Shown here: piece after piece, positions 23,553 to 29,776 of the stretch | Layout: every line of letters starts with the position of its first letter | How positions within the stretch are numbered: position 1 is the first letter of the stretch | Origin: a virus | Reading direction: 5' to 3' (one strand) | Virus record (IMG/VR): IMGVR_UViG_3300008517_000182 | Location: 1-33,401 of that record | DNA: 33,401 nt | Program-made: the position numbers and the translations under genes | The notes under the pieces: generated by a model | Database searches by the model: none | The model's input: the letters and a program-made list of their open reading frames with translations, nothing else | Told to the model about the DNA's origin: nothing

Positions 23553-23562
23553 TTATTTCACT

Positions 23563-23679
23563 TTATATAGAATAAGGTAATGTGCCCAACCATCTTTCCC
23601 GCCAGTAGCTTGGCAACTCCTTCTTGACATATAATTTAACGGATAAATTAAGTGTGATATTTTTTAGTACTCCTTCCAT
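23563..23679 (-). CDS. Possible 38-residue protein coupled to the HNH gene
   Basis: The ATG overlaps the stop of the HNH gene by one base (TAATG), and the frame encodes MEGVLKNITLNLSVKLYVKK with a Trp-rich end (YWRERWLGTLPYSI). Coupled placement is the only support; it could equally be chance. It ends 11 bases before the ATG of the small terminase candidate. Confidence 0.35.
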   Translation of the reverse strand: MEGVLKNITLNLSVKLYVKKELPSYWRERWLGTLPYSI

Positions 23680-24401
23680 TATAATCCATTAAGAAATATC
23701 ACTTCACTTTCTGTGAAGATTGGATTTCCTCCATCTAGGAATTTAACAACTTTTGCATAAAGTTTCTTGCTCTTTCTGCAAATCATTAAGTCAAATGTGT
23801 GGTCATTAATGATTCTCTTTTTTAAATCTTTTCTTGGTAGTAAATTTAATTTTGAATAGTCAATCATATATATTTTATTTCCCTTTTGAGAGTTGCACGA
23901 ACCACATAGTGGTTGCACATCATCAATTGTATAAACTAATCCAACTGGAGCTTTACTGACTGGAATTATGTGGTCGAGTGCCAATTTATCAATACCAACA
24001 TTCTTATCACACATTGGACAAATTCCATTTGTTGATTTTAATTTCTGTTGCCACTCATCTTCAGTGAAATCGTGAACAATCCCTCTCTTTCTGGCTCGAT
24101 AATTTCTATTTCCATTCCTTGTTGATAATCTCCCATTTTCTGTTTGACGATATTTCCTCATAGCTAATTTACCTTTTGGAGTTTTGACATATTCTTTTTG
24201 GTATGCATAGTTAGTTCTTTTTGCATATTCTATTGAACCCCTATTTACTTGTGATCTGTAATTGTCACTTGTAGCATACAGATTCTTATTGTATTCTTTC
24301 ACACAATCCTTACACCAATACTGCAAGTTGTCTTTATTACATTTATTTTTATTGAAACTTTTTAACGGTAAATTCTGGTTGCATTTTGTACATGTTTTCA
24401 T
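23679..24401 (-). CDS. HNH endonuclease with N-terminal zinc finger
   Basis: About 240 residues. I chose the ATG at 24401 (MKTCTKCNQNLPLKSF), which gives the usual start of this family, over the ATG at 24416. The N-terminus holds CTKC...CKDC (zinc finger), then a basic repetitive helix region (YAKRTNYAYQKEYVKT, RKYRQTENGRLSTRNGNRNY) common to phage HNH proteins, then the nuclease: CPMCDKNVG, LALDHIIPVSK, DDVQPLCGSCNSQKG. It is the first gene of the leftward morphogenesis block, next to the small terminase candidate; HNH proteins at this place often assist DNA packaging, but a homing role is also possible. Confidence 0.85.
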   Translation of the reverse strand: MKTCTKCNQNLPLKSFNKNKCNKDNLQYWCKDCVKEYNKNLYATSDNYRSQVNRGSIEYAKRTNYAYQKEYVKTPKGKLAMRKYRQTENGRLSTRNGNRNYRARKRGIVHDFTEDEWQQKLKSTNGICPMCDKNVGIDKLALDHIIPVSKAPVGLVYTIDDVQPLCGSCNSQKGNKIYMIDYSKLNLLPRKDLKKRIINDHTFDLMICRKSKKLYAKVVKFLDGGNPIFTESEVIFLNGL

Positions 24402-24430
24402 TACTACTCTTCCCATTATAAAAGAGTACT

Positions 24431-24454
24431 GAAGTGCTAATCATTAGCAACTTC
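24431..24454. promoter_or_regulatory. Palindrome, probable operator of the leftward block
   Basis: The sequence gaagtgctaat-c-attagcaacttc has arms that pair over 11 bases (gaagt GCTAAT / ATTAGC acttc, with one extra a). It lies 30 bases upstream of the first leftward gene. A minus-strand TATA-like element (GGCTTATAGAAGG, 24460-24472) would put transcription start inside the palindrome, so a bound regulator would block initiation. Candidate binding site for a dimeric repressor or for an activator of late genes. Confidence 0.45.
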
Positions 24455-24960
24455 AAATCCCTTCTATAAGCCAATACATAGCTTTAAATATAATGTCAGG
24501 AACGTGTGATGAAGAATGCTTTTTCATCATTCCGTTAATCCCCCGCCAAATCCAAGAGGCATTTCAGCACATGGAGACAAAAGTTTTGTGGTGGAGTTAT
24601 TTTATGTGTTTTCTACGACATACATGCTTTTTACCAGTATACTGTAGAATTCACTTCAAATGGTATTTATAGGTAACATTTAAATAAGTGTTTTTATTGC
24701 TATAAAAGGTCTTTTTGGCTTATAGTTAATGGAATTTTAAATAACTAAGCAGTAAAGAGAGTATATATCTTCTTACTAAGGCTTCTTTATGCCTAAGCTT
24801 TTAAAGTAAAACCTTAATCAAAATGCCAATCATGATCTACAGCATAGAATCAACATCAGAGCCATGCAGGAGCCTCATAGAGCAACACCAAGGCATTAAC
24901 TCCCTGCCTAGATGGTAAGGTATCAACTTGCATATGACATGACTATCGCATAAACAATAA

Positions 24961-24970
24961 CTATATATAC
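24961..24970 (+). promoter_or_regulatory. TATA box of the first rightward operon
   Basis: ctatatatac centred at about 24965. Counting about 27 bases gives a start near 24992, so the transcript begins just at the GGTGATAAG (24993-25001) that serves as ribosome binding site for ATG 25006. This excludes the ATG at 24991 as the real start. Confidence 0.65.
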
Positions 24971-25005
24971 CCCCTGCTGCATATACTTTAATGGTGATAA
25001 GAAAA

Positions 25006-25230
25006 ATGGAACATGAATGGATACCAACAATAAGAAATAAGGAAGTATGGTATAAAAATCCATATAAGGATAAAGTATTAGTTATAAGAAAAGGTATGGA
25101 TAATTATTTTGAAGGTGAATATTACCATACGCAAATCAATACTTGGCACTGGACAGGTAGAACACATAATGAAGTATTGCATAAAGCAATAAAAGATATA
25201 GAAATAAGAGAGAGTTTAGAGGAGGAATGA
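25006..25230 (+). CDS. Small early protein of unknown function
   Basis: A 74-residue protein, MEHEWIPTIRNKEVWYKNPY onward. The ATG at 25006 was chosen because GGTGAT lies 6 bases before it and the promoter starts inside the earlier ATG at 24991. The sequence alternates short strands (KVLVIRKGMDNYFEGEYYHT) with aromatic residues (NTWHWTGRTHNEV) and ends in an acidic helix (EIRESLEEE). No family recognised. It is first in an operon with 25227-25436, with which it overlaps by 4 bases (ATGA). Confidence 0.6.
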   Translation: MEHEWIPTIRNKEVWYKNPYKDKVLVIRKGMDNYFEGEYYHTQINTWHWTGRTHNEVLHKAIKDIEIRESLEEE

Positions 25231-25436
25231 AAATGGAACCAGAAGTAAAAGTAGATAAGATGGTTAAGAAATACCATCTACATGTGAAAGAGAAGGCAAC
25301 AGAACCAACACATTACCCAAGACCAGAATATGGTAGATGCAACAAAGGACATATCCTAGTAGAAGTATATGATGAAAGGAAAAATGCTTTTATCTGGGAC
25401 TGCCCAATCTGTATAAGAATGATGCAAGAGGCCTAA
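25227..25436 (+). CDS. Small zinc-ribbon protein
   Basis: A 69-residue protein with CNKGH and CPIC near the end (RCNKGHILVEVYDERKNAF then WDCPICIR), a pattern of Cys and His able to bind one zinc. The N-terminal half is basic and His-rich (MVKKYHLHVKEKATEPTHYP). It overlaps the upstream gene by 4 bases, and the overlap region gives AGGAGGA as ribosome site. Small zinc proteins of this type are common in archaeal viruses; target unknown. Confidence 0.6.
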   Translation: MKMEPEVKVDKMVKKYHLHVKEKATEPTHYPRPEYGRCNKGHILVEVYDERKNAFIWDCPICIRMMQEA

Positions 25437-25461
25437 AAAGGATCCCCTTTCTTTTTCTTTC
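25437..25461 (+). terminator. Transcription terminator
   Basis: Hairpin aaagg-atcc-ccttt (25437-25450), followed by a T-rich run ctttttctttc, directly after the TAA at 25434-25436. T-rich runs end transcription in archaea. Confidence 0.65.
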
Positions 25462-25653
25462 TATAATATAATAATACCCAACTACCCAATATCACCAACT
25501 AACCAATTAACTATAAGGAATTGTAGATCAACTAACCAATAGAACCAATTACCCTATTATAATACTTATATCCATATCAACAGTAGAAGCTGCCTCTGCA
25601 CAAGTAGAGAAATCATTTTAAGCAATTCATTCATAAGGAGAGTGCCTATATAC

Positions 25654-25764
25654 GTTAATTCAACACCCATAGAATGTAAAGTACTTGCATCTACACGCAT
25701 ATTGGATATATGATACTCATTCATGCACGAATGTAAAGTACTGTTAATTCTATACCCCTAGAAT
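25654..25764. repeat. Paired repeats A1-B1 ... B2-A2 upstream of a promoter
   Basis: Repeat A (gttaattcNaNacccNtagaat, 19 of 22 bases equal) lies at 25654-25675 and 25743-25764. Repeat B (gaatgtaaagtact, exact) lies at 25672-25685 and 25729-25742. A1 runs into B1, and B2 runs directly into A2. The second A contains a 7-base inverted repeat aattcta/tagaatt. Likely binding sites of a viral regulator or initiator. Confidence 0.55.
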
Positions 25765-25830
25765 TGATACTACTGCCAATTCTTTTTTAAGCACATGCTT
25801 CTTTTCACAAAGTGAATAAAATTAATCAAA

Positions 25831-25841
25831 AAGTTTATATA
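25831..25841 (+). promoter_or_regulatory. Archaeal BRE/TATA promoter
   Basis: aaaaagtttatatac is a near-ideal archaeal promoter (purine-rich BRE followed by TTTATATA). Its centre near 25838 places the start at about 25864, just before the GTGATAAG ribosome site of ATG 25876. This is one of the clearest signs that the host is an archaeon. Confidence 0.8.
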
Positions 25842-25875
25842 CTGAACTTGTATTCTCTAATTGGTGATAAGTAAA

Positions 25876-26043
25876 ATGAATGCAAATGAATTATTAGCAA
25901 TCAGAAGGCAAGAAACTCAATTTGAAAAACCAGAAGGAAAAGTAATATGGTGTCCAGAAGGATGTAGAAGATCCGCATTACTGAAACCAGATGGAAGTTG
26001 GTATTGTATAATTGGGCATCATGGTAAGGAGGACAAAAAATAA
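25876..26043 (+). CDS. Small zinc-binding protein
   Basis: A 55-residue protein, MNANELLAIRRQETQFEKPE onward, starting at ATG 25876 after GGTGATAAG; the TTG at 25861 lies before the likely transcript start. CPEGC (residues 26-30 region) and C..GHHG near the end can form a zinc ribbon. The rest is polar. It is the first gene after the promoter at 25831-25841 and leads a group of short genes up to 26838. Function unknown. Confidence 0.6.
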   Translation: MNANELLAIRRQETQFEKPEGKVIWCPEGCRRSALLKPDGSWYCIIGHHGKEDKK

Positions 26044-26050
26044 AAATAAA

Positions 26051-26280
26051 AAATTAATTATTACAGGAAGGTGAATTGAAAAATGAGAGATGAAAAAGAA
26101 ACAATGAAAAAGGCATTTACGTTGACGAACCAGCTTAGAGAACTTGGTTTTACACTAACATATATTCCTATGGATGGATATGAAACTTGGATTATGTTTA
26201 AGAAATTAAAGGAAAATAAAGGTAATCAAAAAATAAAAAATAATAAATTAATTATTATAGGAAGGTGAATTGAAAAATGA
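26051..26280 (+). repeat. Duplicated translation-leader sequence
   Basis: The 36-base segments 26051-26086 and 26245-26280 differ at one base. Each contains ttaattatta, the ribosome site AGGAAGGTGA and the ATG of the following gene (26083 and 26277). The second copy also encodes the last residues of the gene at 26083-26268. The unit was probably copied together with a small gene. Confidence 0.75.
26083..26268 (+). CDS. Small protein of unknown function
   Basis: A 61-residue protein, MRDEKETMKKAFTLTNQLRE onward: an amphipathic helix, then a strand pair (GFTLTYIPMDGYETWIMFKK) and a basic tail (NNKLIIIGR) that is encoded by the duplicated leader of the next gene, so the tail may be an accident of the duplication. 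The ribosome site AGGAAGGTGA lies 10 bases upstream. No family recognised. Confidence 0.55.
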   Translation: MRDEKETMKKAFTLTNQLRELGFTLTYIPMDGYETWIMFKKLKENKGNQKIKNNKLIIIGR

Positions 26281-26462
26281 AAGTAACATTACTAAAAATA
26301 GATACGGGAGAAACATTGATCAAAAACAATATTACATTTATACGACATGAGAAAAAATGTGTAGCTTTCAAAGAGTCATATGCATTATACAATAAAGAAA
26401 GATATTGGGACGGCGTGTATCCTACAGATGACTATTTAATAACAGTTATAGAGGAGGACTAA
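26277..26462 (+). CDS. Small beta-rich protein of unknown function
   Basis: A 61-residue protein, MKVTLLKIDTGETLIKNNIT onward. It looks like a small beta sheet: strands around VTLLKI, NITFIRH, KCVAFKES and YLITVIEE. It shares its translation leader with the gene at 26083 but not its sequence. It ends 2 bases before the next ATG, with GAGGAGGA serving that gene. Function unknown. Confidence 0.55.
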   Translation: MKVTLLKIDTGETLIKNNITFIRHEKKCVAFKESYALYNKERYWDGVYPTDDYLITVIEED

Positions 26463-26464
26463 AA

Positions 26465-26740
26465 ATGATAGATGATGAACTAATTGCAAGATTATTTTTT
26501 AACCTTGATGGAACTCCTAAATCTCTTGTTATTCAAAAACCAAGAAAAAAAGTTTGGGAAGAAAAGCTTGACGAAGTAGCAATTGAGTTAATGAAACAAG
26601 GATATATTATAAAGAAAAAGATTCCGAAAACCTGTTCAAGATGCGGTGGCACTGGTAAATATTCTTGGAATAGGAGAACTGGCAGTGTTTGTTTCAAATG
26701 CAACGGTAAGAAGATTTATTATGTTGATGAGGAGAGATAA
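26465..26740 (+). CDS. Small protein with DnaJ-like zinc finger
   Basis: A 91-residue protein. The N-terminal 55 residues contain a helix pair (EKLDEVAIELMKQGYIIKKK). The C-terminus has CSRCGGTGKYSWNRRTG followed by CFKCNGKK, a CxxCxGxG pair as in the cysteine-rich domain of DnaJ and in several small regulatory proteins; it should bind one zinc. There is no J domain. It may bind nucleic acid or an unfolded partner; neither is shown. GAGGAGGAC precedes the ATG. Confidence 0.65.
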   Translation: MIDDELIARLFFNLDGTPKSLVIQKPRKKVWEEKLDEVAIELMKQGYIIKKKIPKTCSRCGGTGKYSWNRRTGSVCFKCNGKKIYYVDEER

Positions 26741-26742
26741 AA

Positions 26743-26838
26743 ATGGTGAATATATACAATATAATAATTCATGGTTTTAGTGATGAAGATGAAGAGATGG
26801 ATCGTATTTGCGATGATTGTAGATTTGAAGAGGAATAA
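26743..26838 (+). CDS. Very small acidic protein with CxxC
   Basis: A 31-residue protein, MVNIYNIIIHGFSDEDEEMD onward, ending CDDCRFEEE. The ribosome site GAGGAGAGA lies in the end of the previous gene. The GF....C..CR.E ending resembles the end of the 55-residue protein at 32031-32198 (GGFCDGCRYE). It may be a short form of the same class. A following 14-codon frame (26842-26886) is probably not a gene. Confidence 0.4.
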   Translation: MVNIYNIIIHGFSDEDEEMDRICDDCRFEEE

Positions 26839-27199
26839 AAATGATCAAACTATACAATGTAGTTACCATAGAATTTCACTTGTAATTACTTCTATAATTC
26901 CACTGCTTAGGTGTAGTTACTAACATTTAAGAAGCTTCATAAGGAGAAGTGAATTTTAAGTACAATTATCAATAATGCCATAGTAAACATTCGGATGAAG
27001 AGTTTTTGCCTTCAGCTTACCTTAAACCACTTTAGAATTGAATCTGTGCATAAGTTCAGAAGTGGATCATGAAGCTGCCGTGTAAGGAGAAGAGAGGCAT
27101 TATGGATAAGTGACTTCTTAATAGAAATTAGAAATGTATGTATAACTTAGTTAATTCGTGTTATTTACAATATTCCCTTATTAGTTATTTCCCACTAAT
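26839..27199. other. Convergent non-coding region
   Basis: About 360 bases between the end of a rightward and the end of a leftward gene set. No gene with a ribosome site was found. The short motif taaggagaag appears at about 26940 and 27084, with a related taaggagag at 25635, each in a purine-rich, translation-leader-like context without a following gene. Just beyond, on the plus strand, a run of ten T at about 27205-27215 could end rightward transcription. Confidence 0.4.
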
Positions 27200-27358
27200 T
27201 TAGATTTTTTTTTTCTTTTTCCCTTCCTTTAAAAATTTCTCAATGAGCGGTTTATTCAATTGATAGAACATTTCATTTTTAAAAGCTCCCATAAGAAGAG
27301 TGATTTCTATGTCTCTATATCTATACATAATTTTATCTATCTCCTTGTTTTCCCTCAT
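27200..27358 (-). CDS. Small basic helical protein
   Basis: A 52-residue protein, MRENKEIDKIMYRYRDIEIT onward, with a central MGAFKNEMFYQLNKPLIEKF and a lysine-rich C-terminus coded by the A-run at 27205-27217. GAGG lies immediately before the ATG. The stop is TAA 27200-27202. It is the last gene of the leftward accessory set. No family recognised. Confidence 0.5.
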   Translation of the reverse strand: MRENKEIDKIMYRYRDIEITLLMGAFKNEMFYQLNKPLIEKFLKEGKKKKKI

Positions 27359-27366
27359 CCTCTAGT

Positions 27367-27507
27367 TTAATAATACTCCAACATTTCTTTTATCATACCA
27401 TAATGTTTGTGATATACTGTTAGTGCATTACTAGGATAATCTGTTAATCTTTTTTCTAATTCCTTCTTTATATCTACCAACACTTTTTTTATTTCTTTAT
27501 TTTCCAT
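27367..27507 (-). CDS. Small helical protein
   Basis: A 46-residue protein, MENKEIKKVLVDIKKELEKR followed by LTDYPSNALTVYHKHYGMIK, made of two amphipathic helices broken by DYPSN. It has a clear promoter (27541-27556) 35 bases upstream and GTGGTAATT before the ATG. Begins ENKEI like its downstream neighbour (RENKEI), which may reflect a distant duplication. Function unknown. Confidence 0.55.
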   Translation of the reverse strand: MENKEIKKVLVDIKKELEKRLTDYPSNALTVYHKHYGMIKEMLEYY

Positions 27508-27540
27508 TTCCAATTACCACATATACTATATGCAATCTGC

Positions 27541-27556
27541 CCTTTATATAGTTTTC
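27541..27556 (-). promoter_or_regulatory. Archaeal TATA promoter of the 27507 gene
   Basis: Minus strand GAAAACTATATAAAGG. Centre near 27547 gives a start near 27520, 13 bases before ATG 27507. The leading GAAAAC is the same as in the promoter at 29699-29713. Confidence 0.65.
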
Positions 27557-27774
27557 TATCTCTAATTAAATCTCTTATTTCTACATAATTATTCACATAA
27601 TACACTACATAACACCTTACCTACAAACAACTTATAAATACGCCTTGTCTTATCTCTCTTTTCATGCACTTATTTAAGAACAACAACCAAATTGGATGGA
27701 TCAACCCATCCGATAAATTAACCATATCCGAACGCCTAATAACATGGGAATAACCTCATATTCCCTCTCTTCTT
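27557..27774. other. Intergenic region with hairpins
   Basis: No gene seen. Inverted repeats gggaata/tattccc (27746-27752 with 27759-27765, loop 6) and ggatgg/ccatcc (27694-27699 with 27706-27711, loop 6) lie 10 to 80 bases downstream of the stop of the leftward gene at 27775 and probably form its terminator or protect the RNA end. A minus-strand TATA-like GTATTTATAAG lies near 27635. Confidence 0.5.
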
Positions 27775-28125
27775 TTAAACACTGTTTTTAAGAGCCATAG
27801 ATCCATTATCTTTTTGTTTAAATGACAACACCTTAATAGCTATTGTAATACTGATAAAACACTGAACTAAATAACATAACATCTCTTCTAATATTCTATG
27901 TACTGGATTTCTCTCATATCCTTCTTTATTCACCCAACCAACCCTACCTAAAGCACATTTATTAAAAAGCAATTCTGGATTAAACACTTCATATCGTGTA
28001 AACTCTCTATTCTTATCTAATTGTACACTAACATAATGTATGCCTTCATGTATTGGCACAGTTAATATCATTAAGATACTTAATACAAGTGCAAACAATA
28101 TTAATTCCTTTTTTGTTTTTAACAT
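27775..28125 (-). CDS. Miniature membrane metalloprotease-like protein (HExxH)
   Basis: A 116-residue protein. A first hydrophobic helix (ELILFALVLSILMILTVPI, about 7-25) runs directly into HEGIH (26-30), the zinc-binding HExxH motif. Further on, residues 78-88 (ILEEMLCYLVQ) carry Glu80/Glu81 with Y and Q spaced as in the third-ligand helix of gluzincins, followed by a second membrane helix (CFISITIAIKVL). Membrane zincins with this order exist in bacteria and archaea, normally much longer. It could be an active mini-protease or a decayed one. The ribosome site is weak. Confidence 0.55.
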   Translation of the reverse strand: MLKTKKELILFALVLSILMILTVPIHEGIHYVSVQLDKNREFTRYEVFNPELLFNKCALGRVGWVNKEGYERNPVHRILEEMLCYLVQCFISITIAIKVLSFKQKDNGSMALKNSV

Positions 28126-28219
28126 TTCTCAATAACCTACCTCATGAAAATCTATTTTTGTTAAACATTGATTTAGATTTCTTTGATTAATAAAAGCTAA
28201 AACTTTATATTTTGTAATT

Positions 28220-28399
28220 TCAGATTGTTTTTTTTACATAAATTTCTAGTGTGCCATTTGTCCTTGAAACTACATTTGTAATATTTTTATCTAAATTTTT
28301 AATTTCATTTCTTATATCTAATTTTATTTCATCTTTAATGTTTTGTAATAGCTTCTCTATTTCCTCTAATCGATATTGTATATATTCTACTCTTATCAT
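28220..28399 (-). CDS. Small coiled-coil protein
   Basis: A 59-residue protein, MIRVEYIQYRLEEIEKLLQN onward, with heptad-like repeats (IKDEIKLDIRNEIKNLDKNI) over most of its length. It starts 5 bases after the previous stop; AAGGAGAAGT lies upstream. It is probably a small dimeric helix protein. Function unknown. Confidence 0.5.
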   Translation of the reverse strand: MIRVEYIQYRLEEIEKLLQNIKDEIKLDIRNEIKNLDKNITNVVSRTNGTLEIYVKKTI

Positions 28400-28403
28400 T
28401 TCA

Positions 28404-28586
28404 TTACTTCTCCTTATCTCTAGTTCTTGTTAGTGTTGCCATTGTATGAGCATAATTACCCAATAACTCGTACCATTCTGCTTTATTCTTTGGTTTCTTA
28501 TCTGGTCTAAAATGAACTGTCATAACTGTTTTTTGCTTATCTATGCATTCTGGGTGTGTTTTCCATTCAGTGTCGAATCCTGTCAT
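28404..28586 (-). CDS. Small protein of unknown function
   Basis: A 60-residue protein, MTGFDTEWKTHPECIDKQKT onward. A strand (TVMTVHFRP) is followed by basic KPKNKAEWYELLGNYAHTMA and a charged end (TRTRDKEK). AGGAGGAATGATAAA lies upstream of the ATG. It lies between a larger gene and the coiled-coil gene in the leftward accessory set. No family recognised. Confidence 0.55.
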   Translation of the reverse strand: MTGFDTEWKTHPECIDKQKTVMTVHFRPDKKPKNKAEWYELLGNYAHTMATLTRTRDKEK

Positions 28587-28603
28587 TTTATCATTCCTCC
28601 TGC

Positions 28604-29335
28604 TTAATTTGTTCTAAAAATAATAAATTCTTTGTCATCTACAGTTATATATTCCTCTGAACCATCGTAACTATTCAATAGATGTCCATACCCATCGATG
28701 TTTATCACTTGTTCTGTCCATTCATCTAGTCCTAATGTTGTATTTCCTTCATCTACTGCCATTTTCCATAGTTCGTCATCGTCTTTAAGATACTCTTCGC
28801 ATCTCATATATGCCTCACTATCTGTAAGAACCATATACTCTCCATCATTTCTGTTACAATATTCCCTTCTATCAATTATTCTCTTATCAAACCATGCCTC
28901 ATGATAACTTTTTAAGAAGTCTTCATCTCCTTTATTAAGCAAATGATAGAGAACATTTGATATATATCCACATTCTCCCACTATATAGTTTGCTTCTGGG
29001 GTATCTTCTTTCTTCTGTAGTTTCTTATCTATCTTGTAATATAATTTATCTCTAGTGCTATCACTTGTCCATTGGAGGTTTATAAATGCTGTAATTTCTT
29101 TTATATCTTGTTTTGTAAGTAGTTTCTTGAAATCTGTAATTATCTTCTTATATGTTTCTGGGGTTGTGCCTTCTTTTACCTTTCTTGGATTAATTATGAA
29201 CTGGTCTCCATTCTCTTCTATGGTGTCATCTTCTCCGTTTAAATCCAAATGGTCTATAATTGCCTTTAATTTTTCTTCATCTTCATAGTCACCAAGATGA
29301 AAACCTTTATATTTCCTTTCGTATTCTTTATTCAT
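28604..29335 (-). CDS. Conserved-looking viral protein with LxSYDGSE motif
   Basis: About 243 residues from ATG 29335, chosen because GGAGTGATAA lies just upstream; an ATG at 29356 lies before it. It is acidic and mixed helix/strand: YKGFHLGDYEDEEKLKAIID, TYKKIITDFKKLLTKQDIKE, GECGYISNVLYHLLNKGDED, and at the end INIDGYGHLLNSYDGSEEYI followed by a final strand EFIIFRT. The motif (D/N)GYGHLL.SYDG.E near the C-terminus is one I associate with small uncharacterised domains in phages and plasmids. No catalytic function can be named. Confidence 0.55.
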   Translation of the reverse strand: MNKEYERKYKGFHLGDYEDEEKLKAIIDHLDLNGEDDTIEENGDQFIINPRKVKEGTTPETYKKIITDFKKLLTKQDIKEITAFINLQWTSDSTRDKLYYKIDKKLQKKEDTPEANYIVGECGYISNVLYHLLNKGDEDFLKSYHEAWFDKRIIDRREYCNRNDGEYMVLTDSEAYMRCEEYLKDDDELWKMAVDEGNTTLGLDEWTEQVINIDGYGHLLNSYDGSEEYITVDDKEFIIFRTN

Positions 29336-29348
29336 TTTATCACTCCTC

Positions 29349-29660
29349 TTAAGCATATAATTTGTCTATTTCTTTTTGTTCTTGTTGTAATGCCTTTTGT
29401 TGTATTTGTATTAACTTCTGTTGTGTACTCTCTAGCATATATGACAGTTCTCTCTTTGTGAATACATTGTATAATTGCTCTATTTCTCTGCTCCTAGCAA
29501 AATCTCTTGTGTCCTTCATTGCCTTAACAAATTTTATCATTTCATTGCATCCAGCGATATAATGTCCCATGTCGATACCACATGCCATATATCTATTGGG
29601 GTTGTTATGGTCGAATGATTTATCTCCTGCCTCTTTATTTTCCTTCTTTATTCCTTCCAT
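29349..29660 (-). CDS. Helical protein with C-terminal coiled coil
   Basis: A 103-residue protein: a polar start (MEGIKKENKEAGDKSFDHNN), YMACGIDMGHYIAGCNEMIK, then long helices and a Gln-rich coiled coil at the end (QQKLIQIQQKALQQEQKEID). Ribosome site AAGGAGTTGA lies before the ATG, and the promoter at 29699-29713 drives it. It is the first gene of the leftward accessory set. No family recognised. Confidence 0.55.
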   Translation of the reverse strand: MEGIKKENKEAGDKSFDHNNPNRYMACGIDMGHYIAGCNEMIKFVKAMKDTRDFARSREIEQLYNVFTKRELSYMLESTQQKLIQIQQKALQQEQKEIDKLYA

Positions 29661-29698
29661 TTATTTCAACTCCTTTTAAGAAAGGTAATAATTCATGT

Positions 29699-29713
29699 GT
29701 TTATAAAGTTTTC
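29699..29713 (-). promoter_or_regulatory. Archaeal TATA promoter of the leftward accessory operon
   Basis: Minus strand GAAAACTTTATAAAC, with transcription start expected near 29678 and ATG at 29660 after AAGGAGTTGA. Confidence 0.65.
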
Positions 29714-29776
29714 CCTTCTTCATAATATCTATTTGTTGGCGTATTGCTTCCTTCTCCTTATAATTCAATCATGACA

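Larger units (their letters stand above)
24402..25005. other. Divergent control region between late and early blocks
   Basis: About 600 bases between oppositely directed genes. It holds a near-perfect palindrome at 24431-24454, a hairpin tgatgaa/ttcatca (24507-24513 with 24523-24529), and TATA-like elements on the plus strand at 24701-24708, 24761-24769 and 24961-24970. A stretch from about 24835 to 24925 is clearly less AT-rich than its surroundings; it contains a 31-codon frame (24823-24918) without a ribosome site, so a small RNA or an origin is as likely as a protein. No tRNA was seen. Confidence 0.5.
25462..25875. promoter_or_regulatory. Non-coding region with direct repeats
   Basis: About 410 bases without a gene. 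It contains a 12-base direct repeat caactaaccaat at 25496-25507 and 25529-25540, with related copies at 25480-25490 and 25542-25550; a 14-base direct repeat gaatgtaaagtact at 25672-25685 and 25729-25742; and a 22-base imperfect repeat at 25654-25675 and 25743-25764. It ends with a strong archaeal promoter. The repeats make it a candidate replication or control region. Confidence 0.55.

Noticed and set aside
24401-24424. TATA-like CTTTTATAAT directly before the HNH gene
   Set aside because: Its spacing would place transcription start inside the gene, after the start codon, so it is unlikely to be the promoter of that gene.
24402-25005. tRNA gene in the divergent region
   Set aside because: No cloverleaf with the TTCRANY loop and matching acceptor stem could be found on either strand.
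25440-25860. Possible CRISPR array because of several short repeats
   Set aside because: The repeats are 12-22 bases, of different types and irregular spacing, with no constant spacer length.
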